Origin: Propionibacteriales bacterium
GTDB lineage: Bacteria > Actinomycetota > Actinomycetes > Propionibacteriales > Nocardioidaceae
Direction: 5' to 3'
DNA: 64,000 nt
NCBI GenBank assembly: GCA_026392465.1
Contig: JAPLCA010000030.1
Coordinates: forward strand, 62,001-126,000
This document shows, one piece after another, positions 1 to 8,707 of the stretch (position 1 is its first letter; every line of letters begins with the position of its first letter). The notes below the pieces were generated by a model. It was given only the letters and a program-made list of their open reading frames with translations. It had not been told where the DNA came from and ran no database searches. Made by a program: the position numbers and the translations under genes.

Positions 1-81
1 GGGCACCGACCACGGGTCGAACGCGGCCGCGCTGAGCAGTCCCGCGACCGCGGAGCACGGCGCCGCCAGCCACCACCTCAC
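1..81 (-). CDS. Probable apolipoprotein N-acyltransferase, N-terminal fragment
   Basis: A GTG codon at 79-81 on the minus strand opens a frame that runs off the left edge, giving about 27 residues beginning VRWWLAAPCSAVAGLLSAAA. A short hydrophobic stretch followed by a small-residue-rich segment and an aromatic/proline patch (FDPWSVP) resembles the first membrane helix of Lnt, which N-acylates lipoproteins at the outer face of the plasma membrane. It begins 13 bases after the stop of the M24 peptidase on the same strand, so the two may be co-transcribed. Only the first helix is visible, so the family call is an inference and another membrane protein is possible. Confidence 0.35.
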   Translation of the reverse strand, partial: MRWWLAAPCSAVAGLLSAAAFDPWSVP

Positions 82-94
82 GGCCGGTGCCGGG

Positions 95-1171
95 TCACAG
101 GACCGTGAGCGAACGAGGCGTGAGGTTCAGGACCTCGAGCCCGTCGTCGGTGCAGACGGCGATGTCCTCGATCCGTGCGCCGTAGCGGCCCTCGAGGTAG
201 ACGCCGGGCTCGATGGAGAACGCCATGCCGGGCTCGAGCACGAGGTCGTTGCCCTCCACGATGTACGGCTCCTCGTGCGTCTCGGTGCCGATGCCGTGGC
301 CGGTGCGGTGGATGAAGAGGTGTCCGAGGCCGGCGTCGACGAGCACCTGTCGTCCGACGGCGTCGACCGACTCGGCCGTGACACCGGGCCGGGCGTGCTC
401 ACGCTGGACCCGCTGCGCCTCCTCCAGCACCGCGTAGGCGTCGAGGTACTCACCGGGTGCGGTGCCCCCGGCCAGGTAGTTGCGGGTGCAGTCCGAGCAG
501 TAGCCGGCCGCGTTCGTGCCGCCGATGTCGACGACGACCGGGTCGCCCTCCTGGATCACGCGGTCGGAGACCTCGTGGTGCGGCGACGCGCCGTTCGGGC
601 CGGAGCCGACGATGACGAAGTCGACCTGCTCGTGACCCTCCTCGAGGACGGCGCGACCGATGTCGGCGCCGACCTCGCGCTCCGTGCGACCAGGACGCAG
701 CCACTCCCCCATGCGCTGGTGCACGCGGTCGATCGCGGCGCCGGCGTCGCGCAGGGCCGCCACCTCCTGGGGGTCCTTGCGCATGCGCAGCTCCGCGAGG
801 AGCGGCCCGGCGAGCCGGACGTCGGCGAAGCGCCGCTGGAAGGCGAGCACCCGCTCGGCCCACATCTGGTTGTCGACCGCGACCACGGAGTCCGCGGGCA
901 GCAGCGAGCCGACGAGGGCGTAGGGGTCGTCCGTCTCGCCGAACGTCGCGATCTCGACCTCGACGCCGGACGCCTCCGCGGCCGCGCGCTCCAGGGCGGG
1001 GGCGACGAGCACCGGGTCGCCGTCGGCGGGCACGACCAGGCAGGTCAGCCGCTCCAACGGCTTGGCGTGGTAGCCGGTCAGGTAGCGCAGGTCGGCACCC
1101 GGGGTGATGAGCAGGGCCCCGACGGACCGGCTGCGGGCGAGGTCTTGGGCACGGGTCCAACGGGAAGTCAC
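95..1171 (-). CDS. M24 family Xaa-Pro dipeptidase-like metallopeptidase
   Basis: A 358-residue cytosolic metallopeptidase of the pita-bread fold (Xaa-Pro aminopeptidase/dipeptidase class), expected to release residues N-terminal to proline. An N-terminal creatinase-like domain (about 1-125, with LRYLTGYHAKP) precedes the M24 catalytic domain. Expected metal ligands are visible: D in VVVDIGGT, D in YCSDCTRNY, H in HRTGHGIG, E in FSIEPGVY and E in ARIEDIAVC. The GTG start at 1169-1171 has no better alternative nearby. The place next to a 5'-3' exonuclease and HelY matches pepE (Rv2089c) in Mycobacterium tuberculosis. The divergent M28 peptidase starts 106 bases away, so promoters for both should lie in that gap. 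Confidence 0.88.
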   Translation of the reverse strand: MTSRWTRAQDLARSRSVGALLITPGADLRYLTGYHAKPLERLTCLVVPADGDPVLVAPALERAAAEASGVEVEIATFGETDDPYALVGSLLPADSVVAVDNQMWAERVLAFQRRFADVRLAGPLLAELRMRKDPQEVAALRDAGAAIDRVHQRMGEWLRPGRTEREVGADIGRAVLEEGHEQVDFVIVGSGPNGASPHHEVSDRVIQEGDPVVVDIGGTNAAGYCSDCTRNYLAGGTAPGEYLDAYAVLEEAQRVQREHARPGVTAESVDAVGRQVLVDAGLGHLFIHRTGHGIGTETHEEPYIVEGNDLVLEPGMAFSIEPGVYLEGRYGARIEDIAVCTDDGLEVLNLTPRSLTVL

Positions 1172-1277
1172 GCGTCGAGCCTACGTCGTGGGGCCCGCCA
1201 CAGCCGTCGACAGGTGCCGTGGCGGCGCGTCTTCCCTAGGGTGTACGGATCACATCACGAGTGGATCGGGGGATCCC

Positions 1278-2831
1278 ATGCGCAAGATCGTCGCTGCTAC
1301 CGCAGCGGTCGTCCTGTCCGCAGGTCTCGTCTCCGCGTCGCCGGCCGTCGCCGGTGGCTCGAAGCCGGAGGTCGACACGAAGAGGCTGACGCAGGCCGTC
1401 CAGGTCAACGGGGTGCTCCAGCACCTGCGTCAGCTGCAGACCATCGCGAACCGCAACGACGGCAACCGCGCGTCGGGTCTGCCCGGCTACGAGGCGTCGT
1501 CGGACTACGTCGCCACGACGCTGCGCGCGGCCGGCTACCGGGTCCGCAAGCAGACCTTCACCTTCCCGTTCTTCGCGGAGAACAGCCCGGCGACGCTGGT
1601 GCAGCGCACGCCGGAGGAGAAGACCCTCGAGACCGGTGTCTTCACCTACTCCGGCTCCGGCTCGGTCACCGGCCCCGTCGTCCCGACGAAGGACGTCGTC
1701 ATCCCGGCCTCGCCCACGCCGAGCAGCACGTCGGGCTGCGAGGCTGCCGACTTCGAGCCCGCACCGGCCGAGCCCGCCGTCGCGCTCGTGCAGCGCGGCA
1801 CGTGCGACTTCGGCCTCAAGGCCTCGAACGCCAAGGCCGCCGGGTACGACGCCGTGATCATCTTCAACGAGGGCAACCCCGACCGCACCGCGCTGACCAC
1901 CGGCACGCTCGGCACGCCGGTCGACCTGCCCGTCGTGGGCCTCTCCTACGACGACGCCGTGGCGCTCGTCGACGACGTCCGCGCCGGTGGTGCCAGCGCC
2001 ACGGTCACGACCGACACGGTCACCGACCTTGAGCGCGAGACGCACAACCTCATCGCCGACTGGCCGCGTCGCACGAAGCACGACGACCAGGTGGTCGTGG
2101 TCGGCGCGCACCTCGACTCGGTGCCCGAGGGCCCCGGGATCAACGACAACGGCACCGGCGTGGCCAGCACGCTGGAGGTCGCGAAGCAGCTCGCGAAGAC
2201 GGGCTACACCAAGAAGCTGCAGCGTCCGGTCCGGTTCGCGTTCTGGGGCGCGGAGGAGCTGGGCCTGCTGGGCTCGCAGCACTACGTCGACTCGCTGTCG
2301 GACACCGCCCGCTCGAAGATCTACGCAAACCTGAACTTCGACATGCTCGGCTCGCCGAACTACGTGCGCCTGGTCTACGACGGGGACGGCTCGTCGTTCG
2401 GCACCGCCGGTCCCGCCGGCTCCGGCCAGATCGAGAAGGTCTTCACCGACTACTTCGGCCGGGCCCGCCTCGCCACCGACCCGACCGAGTTCGACGGTCG
2501 CTCCGACTACGGTCCGTTCATCCAGTACGGCATCCCGGCGGGCGGCCTGTTCAGCGGCGCCGACGACGTGAAGACCGAGCGGCAGGCGAGCATCTACGGC
2601 GGTACGGCGGGCGAGATCCTCGACCCGAACTACCACACGCCGCAGGACGACATCACGCGCGTGAACACCACGGTGCTCGGCCAGCTCACCGACGGCGCGG
2701 CCCACGCCGTCGCCACCCTCGGCCTGTCCAAGAAGGGTCTGTACGGCGACGGCGCCCGCACCAAGGTGCGCACGAACGCCACCGTGAAGAAGGCCCCGAA
2801 GATCACGGAGGGCCCCGCCGCCCAGCGCTGA
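1278..2831 (+). CDS. Secreted M28 family zinc aminopeptidase with PA domain
   Basis: 517 residues. A Sec signal peptide (MRKIVAATAAVVLSAGLVSA, then a likely SPAVA-G cleavage) precedes a mature exopeptidase. A PA insert lies at about 125-235 (VALVQRGTCDFGLKA and GYDAVIIFN are typical). The M28 domain follows: H and D in VGAHLDSVPEG, D in INDNGTGVAS, EE in WGAEELGLLGS, D in NFDMLGS and H in NYHTPQDD would bind two zinc ions and act as base. This pattern is known from Streptomyces aminopeptidase S-like enzymes that trim extracellular peptides. An upstream in-frame extension to 1104 exists, but the signal peptide fixes the start at the ATG at 1278. A long hairpin follows the stop. Confidence 0.9.
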   Translation: MRKIVAATAAVVLSAGLVSASPAVAGGSKPEVDTKRLTQAVQVNGVLQHLRQLQTIANRNDGNRASGLPGYEASSDYVATTLRAAGYRVRKQTFTFPFFAENSPATLVQRTPEEKTLETGVFTYSGSGSVTGPVVPTKDVVIPASPTPSSTSGCEAADFEPAPAEPAVALVQRGTCDFGLKASNAKAAGYDAVIIFNEGNPDRTALTTGTLGTPVDLPVVGLSYDDAVALVDDVRAGGASATVTTDTVTDLERETHNLIADWPRRTKHDDQVVVVGAHLDSVPEGPGINDNGTGVASTLEVAKQLAKTGYTKKLQRPVRFAFWGAEELGLLGSQHYVDSLSDTARSKIYANLNFDMLGSPNYVRLVYDGDGSSFGTAGPAGSGQIEKVFTDYFGRARLATDPTEFDGRSDYGPFIQYGIPAGGLFSGADDVKTERQASIYGGTAGEILDPNYHTPQDDITRVNTTVLGQLTDGAAHAVATLGLSKKGLYGDGARTKVRTNATVKKAPKITEGPAAQR

Positions 2832-2844
2832 CGAGCAGTCCCCA

Positions 2845-2903
2845 CGTTTCGGAACACCATCGCCCATCTGGCCGCGCCGGATGGGCGATGGTGTTCCGAA
2901 ACG
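2845..2903. terminator. Long perfect hairpin between M28 peptidase and exonuclease genes
   Basis: Bases 2845-2867 and 2881-2903 are perfect 23-bp inverted repeats (arm begins CGTTTCGGAACACCAT). The inner bases 2868-2871 and 2877-2880 also pair with one wobble, making a stem of about 27 bp with a 5-base loop. It starts 14 bases after the M28 stop, so it may end that transcript, but there is no T-tract on the plus strand. It ends 17 bases before the GTG of the next gene on the same strand, so it could also act in that gene's 5' leader. Confidence 0.6.
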
Positions 2904-2920
2904 GGCGCTAGCCTGAGCCC

Positions 2921-3868
2921 GTGACCACCGGACGCCTGCTCCTGCTCGACTCCGCCAGCCTCTACTTCCGCGCGTTCTACGGGGTGCCCGACTCCTTCAA
3001 GGCGCCGGACGGGACGGTCGTCAACGCGCTGCGTGGTCTGCTCGACTTCGTCTCGACCCTGGTCGACCAGCACGGGCCCGACGCGGTCGTGGCGTGCTGG
3101 GACGACGACTGGCGACCGCAGTGGCGGGTCGACCTGCTGCCCTCGTACAAGACCCACCGCGTCGCCCAGGCCGGCGAGGACGGCCTGGGCGAGGCGAGCA
3201 GCGACGGCGCGGCCGAGGAGTCGCCCGAGCTGCTCACGCCGCAGGTGCCGCTCATCGCCGAGGCGCTCGGCATCCTCGGGATCCCGGTCGTCGGCCGCGA
3301 GGGCGCGGAGGCCGACGACGTGATCGGCAGCCTCGCGCAGGCGTGGGACGGCCCCGTCGACATCGTCACCGGCGACCGCGACCTGTTCCAGCTCGTCGAC
3401 GACGACGCCGGCGTCCGGGTGCTGTACACGGCACGCGGCGTGTCGTCGGCCGACGTGGTCGACGCCGCGTGGATCCGGGCCAAGTACGGCGTCGAGCCGC
3501 AGCAGTACGCCGACTTCGCGACCATGAGGGGTGACACGTCCGACGGCATCCCGGGCGTGCCGGGGATCGGCGAGAAGACCGCCGCGACCCTGCTGAGCGC
3601 CCACGGCGACCTCGACGGCATCCTCGCGGCCGCCCACGACCCGGGCTCGGCCGTGAAGCCGCGCGTCCGCGCCTCGCTGGTCGAGAACGAGGAGCTCGTG
3701 GGCGTCATGCGCCAGGTGGTGCGGGTGCGCGACGACGTGTGCGGCACCGACGTGGTGCGCGCGCTCGCCCCCCTCTCGCCCGAGCAGCGCGACGCGCTCG
3801 AGGCGTTCGGCACCACCTGGGGCCTCGGCAGCGTCGTCGAGCGGCTGACGAAGGCGCTCAGCCGCTGA
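2921..3868 (+). CDS. 5'-3' exonuclease (PolA N-terminal domain-like)
   Basis: 315-residue stand-alone FEN/PIN-type 5'-3' exonuclease, related to the N-terminal domain of DNA polymerase I, which removes RNA primers and flaps. Acidic metal-binding residues are visible in LLLDSASLYFRAF, VVACWDDDW, EGAEADDVIGSL and IVTGDRDLFQL. The helix-hairpin-helix DNA-binding segment is DGIPGVPGIGEKTAATLL. The GTG at 2921 is the first residue of a conserved N-terminus. It overlaps the convergent helY gene by 11 bases at the 3' ends. The same orthologue (Rv2090) lies beside pepE in mycobacteria. Confidence 0.9.
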   Translation: MTTGRLLLLDSASLYFRAFYGVPDSFKAPDGTVVNALRGLLDFVSTLVDQHGPDAVVACWDDDWRPQWRVDLLPSYKTHRVAQAGEDGLGEASSDGAAEESPELLTPQVPLIAEALGILGIPVVGREGAEADDVIGSLAQAWDGPVDIVTGDRDLFQLVDDDAGVRVLYTARGVSSADVVDAAWIRAKYGVEPQQYADFATMRGDTSDGIPGVPGIGEKTAATLLSAHGDLDGILAAAHDPGSAVKPRVRASLVENEELVGVMRQVVRVRDDVCGTDVVRALAPLSPEQRDALEAFGTTWGLGSVVERLTKALSR

Positions 3869-6635
3869 GCGAGGAGTACGCCACCACGCCGCGCCGCAGC
3901 CCGTCGAGGCTCTGACGGGCGGTGGTGCGCAGCGGGCCGGGACCCGCCGCGTCGGCCACCTGGGCGACGAGGTCGATGAGCTGCTTCATGGCCCGCACGA
4001 AGTCGCCGGCCGCCATGCCGGTGGTCCGCAGCACCTCGTCGAGCGACGCGCCCCCCACCCAGGCCGAGGCGGTCTCCGCGAACCCGAAGTCGGGCGTGCT
4101 GAGGAACTTCACCCGGTGCTGGCGCTCGAGCGCCTGGAGGTCGGTGCAGAGCAGCGCCATCTCCTCGGAGACGTCGAGCGTGGCGCGGTCGGGGAAGCGC
4201 GGTGCCGGCGGGTCGTCCTTGCGGCTCTCGAACGTCAGGCCCGAGAGGACGGCAGCGAGCTGCGCAGGGTCCAGCCCGTCCCACACGCCACGCCGCAGGC
4301 ACTCGCTGACCAGCAGGTCGAGCTCGCTGTACAGCCGCTGCAGGCGACGACCGTCCTGGGTGACGGTGTCGCCGTCGAGGTAGCCGAGCTCGTCCAGCAC
4401 GTCGCACACGCGGTCGAACTGGCGGGCGACGGTGTTCGTGCGCTGCTCGATGCGCCGACGCTGCTGCTCCGTGTCGCGCTCAAGCTTCGTGTAGCGCTCG
4501 GCCCACCGCGCGTGCGCCTCGCGGTCGGGGCAGCCGTGGCACGGGTGCGCCTTGAGCGCCGCCCTCAGCTCCGCCACGCGCGGGTCGGTCCGCTCGTCCG
4601 TGACCCGCTCGGTCGGCCGGTCGGGGCGGTAGGGGGTGTCGGTCTGCCAGCGCAGCCCCTCCGCCCGGTTGCGCAGCGACGACGCGAGGTCGCGGCGGGC
4701 CTGGGCGTTGCGCGCGTTGAACGACTTGGGGATCCGCATCCGCGTGATCGGCTCGACCGGCACCGGGAAGTCGACCGGGCCCAGACGACGCGAGTGACGG
4801 CTGGCCGTGAGCACGAGCGGCCGCGGAGCCTCGGCCGCACCCACGACGCCGGGGTCGAGGACCACGGCGAGCCCCGCGAACTTGCCGCCGGGCACGTTGA
4901 TGACGTCGCCCGTGCGCAGCCGGGCCATCGACGCGACCGCGTCCTGACGACGGTCGGCCTTGCGCTGGCGCGCGCCCGACGACTCGATCTCGCCCAGCTC
5001 ACGGCGCAGCCGGGCGTACTCCAGGAAGTCGCCCAGGTGGCACTGCGCGGCCTCCCGGTACCCCTCGAGGGCCTCGTCGGCCTTGCGGATCTGACGCACC
5101 ATCCCGACGACGGCACGGTCGGCCTGGAACTGGGCGAACGACTGCTCCAGCAGCTCGCGCGCGGGCTGGCGCCCCATCTGGTCGACGAGGTTGACCGCCA
5201 TGTTGTAGGAGGGTCGGAACGAGGAGTTGAGGGGGTAGGTGCGCGTCGAGGCGAGACCGGCGACCTGCTTGGGGTCGAGCTGCGGCTGCCAGAGCACCAC
5301 GCCGTGCCCCTCGACGTCGATGCCGCGGCGTCCCGCGCGCCCCGTGAGCTGGGTGTACTCCCCCGGCGTCACGTTGACGTGCGCCTCTCCGTTCCACTTG
5401 GTCAGGCGCTCGATGACGACCGACCGGGCGGGCATGTTGATGCCGAGCGCCAGCGTCTCGGTCGCGAACACGACCTTCACGAGCCCATCGCTGAACAGCT
5501 GCTCGACGACCTCCTTGAAGGCGGGCAGCATGCCGGCGTGGTGGGCGGCGACCCCGCGGCCCAGGCCCTCGCGCAGCTCGTGGAAGCCGAGGACGTGCAG
5601 GTCCTCGTCGGGCAGGTGCGCGCAGGCCTCGTCGACGCGGTCCTCGATCTCGCGACGCTCGTCGGGGGTGGTCAGCATGACCCGGGCGTCGAGGAGCTGC
5701 TGGACGGCGGCCGCGCAGCCCGCTCGGCTGAACACGAACACGATGGCCGGGAGCAGACCCTCGGCCTCGAGCTTCTCGACCACCTCGACGCGGCTCGGCG
5801 TCCGATGCCGGCTCTGCGGTCGCCGGTGGCCCTTGGGCGGCCGGCCACGACCGCCACCCTTGCGGGCGCGGTCGAGCTGCCAGTCCTGGCGGGCCATGCT
5901 CTCGAGCTGCCGGTTGACCCGCACCGCCTCGTTCCCGGACCCGGGCGCCGACTCCGCCGCGTCGTCCTCGAACAACGGGAACATCTTGCGTCCCACGAGC
6001 ACGTGCTGGTGCAGCGGCACCGGCCTGCGCTCCTCGACGATGGTGGTGGTCGACCCGCGCACCTCGCTCAGCCAGTCGCCGAACTCCTCGGCGTTGGACA
6101 CCGTCGCCGACAGGGAGACGACGCTGACCGACTCGGGCAGGCCGATGATGACCTCCTCCCAGACGGCGCCGCGGAAGCGGTCGGCGAGGTAGTGCACCTC
6201 GTCCATGACGACGTAGCCGAGACCGTCGAGGGTCCGCGACCCCGCGTAGAGCATGTTGCGCAGCACCTCGGTCGTCATGACGACCACCGGCGCCTCGCCG
6301 TTCACGGTGCTGTCGCCGGTCAGGAGTCCCACGCGGTCGGCGCCGTAGCGCTCGACGAGGTCGTGGAACTTCTGGTTCGAGAGCGCCTTGATCGGCGTGG
6401 TGTAGAAGCACTTCCGGCCGGTGGCGAGCGCGAGGTGCACCGCGAACTCGCCCACGATCGTCTTGCCCGACCCGGTGGGTGCCGCCACGAGCACGCCGCG
6501 CCCCTCCTCGACCTCCCGGCACGCCTGCACCTGGAAGGGGTCGAGCGTGAACCCGTGGAGGCCGCGGAACTCGGCGAGGTGGGGGTGGCGTCTCGAGGCC
6601 GAGGCCTCGGCGAACTTCTCGGCCGGGCTCGTCAT
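3858..6635 (-). CDS. helY: Ski2/Mtr4-like DEVH-box ATP-dependent RNA helicase
   Basis: 925-residue superfamily 2 helicase predicted to unwind RNA during RNA turnover. Motifs in order: Q-like LDPFQVQACREVEEG (about 31-45), Walker A APTGSGKT (52-59), motif Ia TTPIKALSNQKF, Walker B with DEVH in VVMDEVHYLADR, motif III SLSATVSN, motif V ATETLALGINMPARSV and motif VI QLTGRAGRRGID. A basic linker (KGGGRGRPPKGHRRPQSRHR region, about 255-280) precedes the second RecA domain, and the C-terminal DSHCT-type domain holds CHGCPDREAH, a possible metal-binding or redox cysteine pair. Order and orientation match helY (Rv2092c) next to tatC/tatA. Confidence 0.92.
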   Translation of the reverse strand: MTSPAEKFAEASASRRHPHLAEFRGLHGFTLDPFQVQACREVEEGRGVLVAAPTGSGKTIVGEFAVHLALATGRKCFYTTPIKALSNQKFHDLVERYGADRVGLLTGDSTVNGEAPVVVMTTEVLRNMLYAGSRTLDGLGYVVMDEVHYLADRFRGAVWEEVIIGLPESVSVVSLSATVSNAEEFGDWLSEVRGSTTTIVEERRPVPLHQHVLVGRKMFPLFEDDAAESAPGSGNEAVRVNRQLESMARQDWQLDRARKGGGRGRPPKGHRRPQSRHRTPSRVEVVEKLEAEGLLPAIVFVFSRAGCAAAVQQLLDARVMLTTPDERREIEDRVDEACAHLPDEDLHVLGFHELREGLGRGVAAHHAGMLPAFKEVVEQLFSDGLVKVVFATETLALGINMPARSVVIERLTKWNGEAHVNVTPGEYTQLTGRAGRRGIDVEGHGVVLWQPQLDPKQVAGLASTRTYPLNSSFRPSYNMAVNLVDQMGRQPARELLEQSFAQFQADRAVVGMVRQIRKADEALEGYREAAQCHLGDFLEYARLRRELGEIESSGARQRKADRRQDAVASMARLRTGDVINVPGGKFAGLAVVLDPGVVGAAEAPRPLVLTASRHSRRLGPVDFPVPVEPITRMRIPKSFNARNAQARRDLASSLRNRAEGLRWQTDTPYRPDRPTERVTDERTDPRVAELRAALKAHPCHGCPDREAHARWAERYTKLERDTEQQRRRIEQRTNTVARQFDRVCDVLDELGYLDGDTVTQDGRRLQRLYSELDLLVSECLRRGVWDGLDPAQLAAVLSGLTFESRKDDPPAPRFPDRATLDVSEEMALLCTDLQALERQHRVKFLSTPDFGFAETASAWVGGASLDEVLRTTGMAAGDFVRAMKQLIDLVAQVADAAGPGPLRTTARQSLDGLRRGVVAYSSLSG

Positions 6636-6654
6636 GCCCCCAGCCTACGGACCC

Positions 6655-7524
6655 TCAGGGCACCAGCACGCGCAACGCGCGCTCGAGCACCGTCGCGGTG
6701 ACCGGCAGCGGGCCCAGCCGCTCGCCGTCCCCGTAGGCGACCACGTCGGGGCACGCGAGGCGGACCTCACGCACGCGGTGCCGCTCGAACTCCGGCAGGT
6801 CGACGTGCGTGCCGCGGTACAGCTGCGGGAACACGCGCACGAGCCGCAGCTTGCTGACCGGTCGGATGACGCAGACGTCGAGCAGCCCGTCGTCCATGAC
6901 GGCGCCCTCGGCGATGCGCAGGCCGCCACCGAACGAGGGCCCGTTGCCGACGGCGACCAGCATCGCCTCGGTCTCGAGGCGCGTCCCGTCGAGGTCGAGG
7001 GTGAAGGGCAGGGGCTGGAAGGTCCTGAGCTCGGCGAGGATCGCGACGTTGTAGCGCAGGTTCCCCCGCGGCCACGTCATCGCGTTGGCGCGCTCGTTGA
7101 CCTTCGAGTCGAAGCCGGACGCCACCACCGTGACGACGAGACCACGGTCGGTGCTCGCGAGGTCGACGGCGCGGGTGCGTCCGCGCAGCACGACGTCGAG
7201 CGCGGCCTCGGGGTCGCCGACCGGCAGACCCAGCGCACGGGCGGTGTCGTTGCCCGTCCCGGCGGGCAGCAGGCCCACGGTCACGTCGCGCTCGGCCACG
7301 GCCGGGAGCACGTCGTGCAGCAGCCCGTCACCGCCGACGACCAGCACGAGCTCGCTGCCCACGGCGACCTCGCGCGCGACCGCCTCGCGAGCCTGCGCAC
7401 CGTCGCCGCTGTGGACGCGTGTCACCCGGTGACCCGCGGTCGTGAGCCGTTCCGTGGCGACGGCGGCGATCCGCTCGCCGTGCCGACGGCCGGAGACCGG
7501 GTTGACCACCAGCGTCACGAGCAT
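6655..7524 (-). CDS. Diacylglycerol/lipid kinase family protein
   Basis: 289-residue lipid kinase of the DAGK catalytic family (DgkB/YegS-like), expected to phosphorylate diacylglycerol or a related lipid at the membrane face using ATP. The nucleotide-binding start VVNPVSGRRHGE and the signature GGDG in LVVGGDGLLHDV (64-67), followed by LLPAGTGNDTARALG, are characteristic. The C-terminal beta-sandwich region has GNGPSFGGGLRIAEGAVMDDG. ATG start at 7522-7524. It sits between helY and tatC on the same strand with gaps of 19 and 33 bases, so it is probably in the same transcription unit as tatA-tatC. Confidence 0.9.
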   Translation of the reverse strand: MLVTLVVNPVSGRRHGERIAAVATERLTTAGHRVTRVHSGDGAQAREAVAREVAVGSELVLVVGGDGLLHDVLPAVAERDVTVGLLPAGTGNDTARALGLPVGDPEAALDVVLRGRTRAVDLASTDRGLVVTVVASGFDSKVNERANAMTWPRGNLRYNVAILAELRTFQPLPFTLDLDGTRLETEAMLVAVGNGPSFGGGLRIAEGAVMDDGLLDVCVIRPVSKLRLVRVFPQLYRGTHVDLPEFERHRVREVRLACPDVVAYGDGERLGPLPVTATVLERALRVLVP

Positions 7525-7557
7525 GGCGGACAGCCTAGGGGGTCCGCCGCCCGTCGC

Positions 7558-8415
7558 TCAGTCGTCGATCGACGACGGGCCCTCGAGCTCGGACGGTCCG
7601 TCCAGCGTCGACGCGTCGTCGTCCGCCGTCGCGTCGACGCTCCCGCGTCCGCGCCTGCGATCGGTGAGCTTCGCGATCACCTCGGAGATGAGGTACAGGA
7701 TCGTCATGGGCACCGCGAGGAACAACATCGTCAGCGGGTCGGTGGTGGGCGTGGCGATCGCCGCGAACACGAAGATGCCGATGATCGTCCACGGCCGTGC
7801 CGACGCGAGCTGCTTCGCCGAGACGAGGCCCAGGCGGTTGAGCAGCACGACCACGAGCGGGATCTCGGCGGCGACGCCGAACACCAGCATCATCTTGACG
7901 ATGAAGTCGAAGTACTCGGCACCGGTGACCAGGGACCCGAAGCCGTCGGGCACGAACCCGATGAGGATCTCCATGGCCTTCGGCAGCACCACGTAGGCGA
8001 GCGCGGCTCCGCCGATGAACAGCGGCGCACCCGTGCCGGCGAGCAGCAGTGCCCAGCGCTTCTCGTGACGGTGCAGGGCAGGGAGCACGAAGGCCCAGAT
8101 CTGCCACAGCCAGAACGGGCTCGACGCGAGCAGCCCGAACACCAGCGAGATCTTCAGCTGGTACTGGAAGGCTCCGCCGACGCCGGTGATGATCAGCTGC
8201 GTGTCGATGCCCTCGCGCTCCAGCAGCGGGCGCATCTCGTTGTACGGGTGCGTGAGGAAGTTCAGGATCGGGGCGTAGAAGACCAGCCCGAGGATCGTGA
8301 AGACGGCGATCGCGAGGACCGCGCGCGTGAGGCGGGTGCGGAGCTCCCTTAGGTGCTCCACGAGGGGCATGGTGCCGCCGGCCGAGGCGGACGGCGCGCC
8401 GCTCAGCGACGCCAA
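7558..8415 (-). CDS. tatC: Twin-arginine translocase subunit TatC
   Basis: 285 residues with about six transmembrane helices, the multispanning receptor that binds twin-arginine signal peptides. The cytosolic N-terminus MPLVEHLRELRTRL carries the conserved EHLxELR motif. The conserved periplasmic loop and the helix with PLFIGGAALAYVVLPKAMEIL follow. The polar tail (about 240-285) is Asp/Ser-rich. The frame opens with TTG at 8413-8415, only 3 bases after the TatA stop; an internal ATG at 8370, just before EHLREL, is an alternative giving 270 residues. Directly downstream of tatA, as in most actinobacteria. Confidence 0.95.
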   Translation of the reverse strand: MASLSGAPSASAGGTMPLVEHLRELRTRLTRAVLAIAVFTILGLVFYAPILNFLTHPYNEMRPLLEREGIDTQLIITGVGGAFQYQLKISLVFGLLASSPFWLWQIWAFVLPALHRHEKRWALLLAGTGAPLFIGGAALAYVVLPKAMEILIGFVPDGFGSLVTGAEYFDFIVKMMLVFGVAAEIPLVVVLLNRLGLVSAKQLASARPWTIIGIFVFAAIATPTTDPLTMLFLAVPMTILYLISEVIAKLTDRRRGRGSVDATADDDASTLDGPSELEGPSSIDD

Positions 8416-8418
8416 GGC

Positions 8419-8682
8419 TTACGCCTGCTCGGACGTGCCGTCGCGTCGCTGGTCCGAGCGCAGGGTCGTGTCCGGGCGGACCTCGCCCTCGTGGACGATG
8501 GTCGCGTCGTCGCGCTCGCTCGGCGACTTCTCGTCGTCCTTGAGCTCCTTGACCTCGGACTTGAAGATGCGGAGCGCGCGTCCGGAGCCGCGGGCGAGCT
8601 CGGGGAGCTTGCGACCTCCGAACAGGAGCAGGACCACGCCGAGGATGAGAAGGATCTCCGTGGGGCCGATCTGCCTGAACAT
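8419..8682 (-). CDS. tatA: Twin-arginine translocase subunit TatA
   Basis: 87-residue pore-forming Tat component: one N-terminal membrane helix (IGPTEILLILGVVLLLFGG), the hinge FGGRKLPELARGSGRALRIFK forming the amphipathic helix, then an acidic, disordered tail. A longer frame opens upstream at 8838, but it runs through the pafC 3' end. The ATG at 8680-8682 gives the canonical N-terminus MFRQIGPTE and has a purine-rich site (GAAAGAG) about 6 bases upstream. It lies 25 bases after the pafC stop and 3 bases before tatC. Confidence 0.95.
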   Translation of the reverse strand: MFRQIGPTEILLILGVVLLLFGGRKLPELARGSGRALRIFKSEVKELKDDEKSPSERDDATIVHEGEVRPDTTLRSDQRRDGTSEQA

Positions 8683-8707
8683 GGTGTCTCTTTCGTCGGG
8701 TGCGGTC

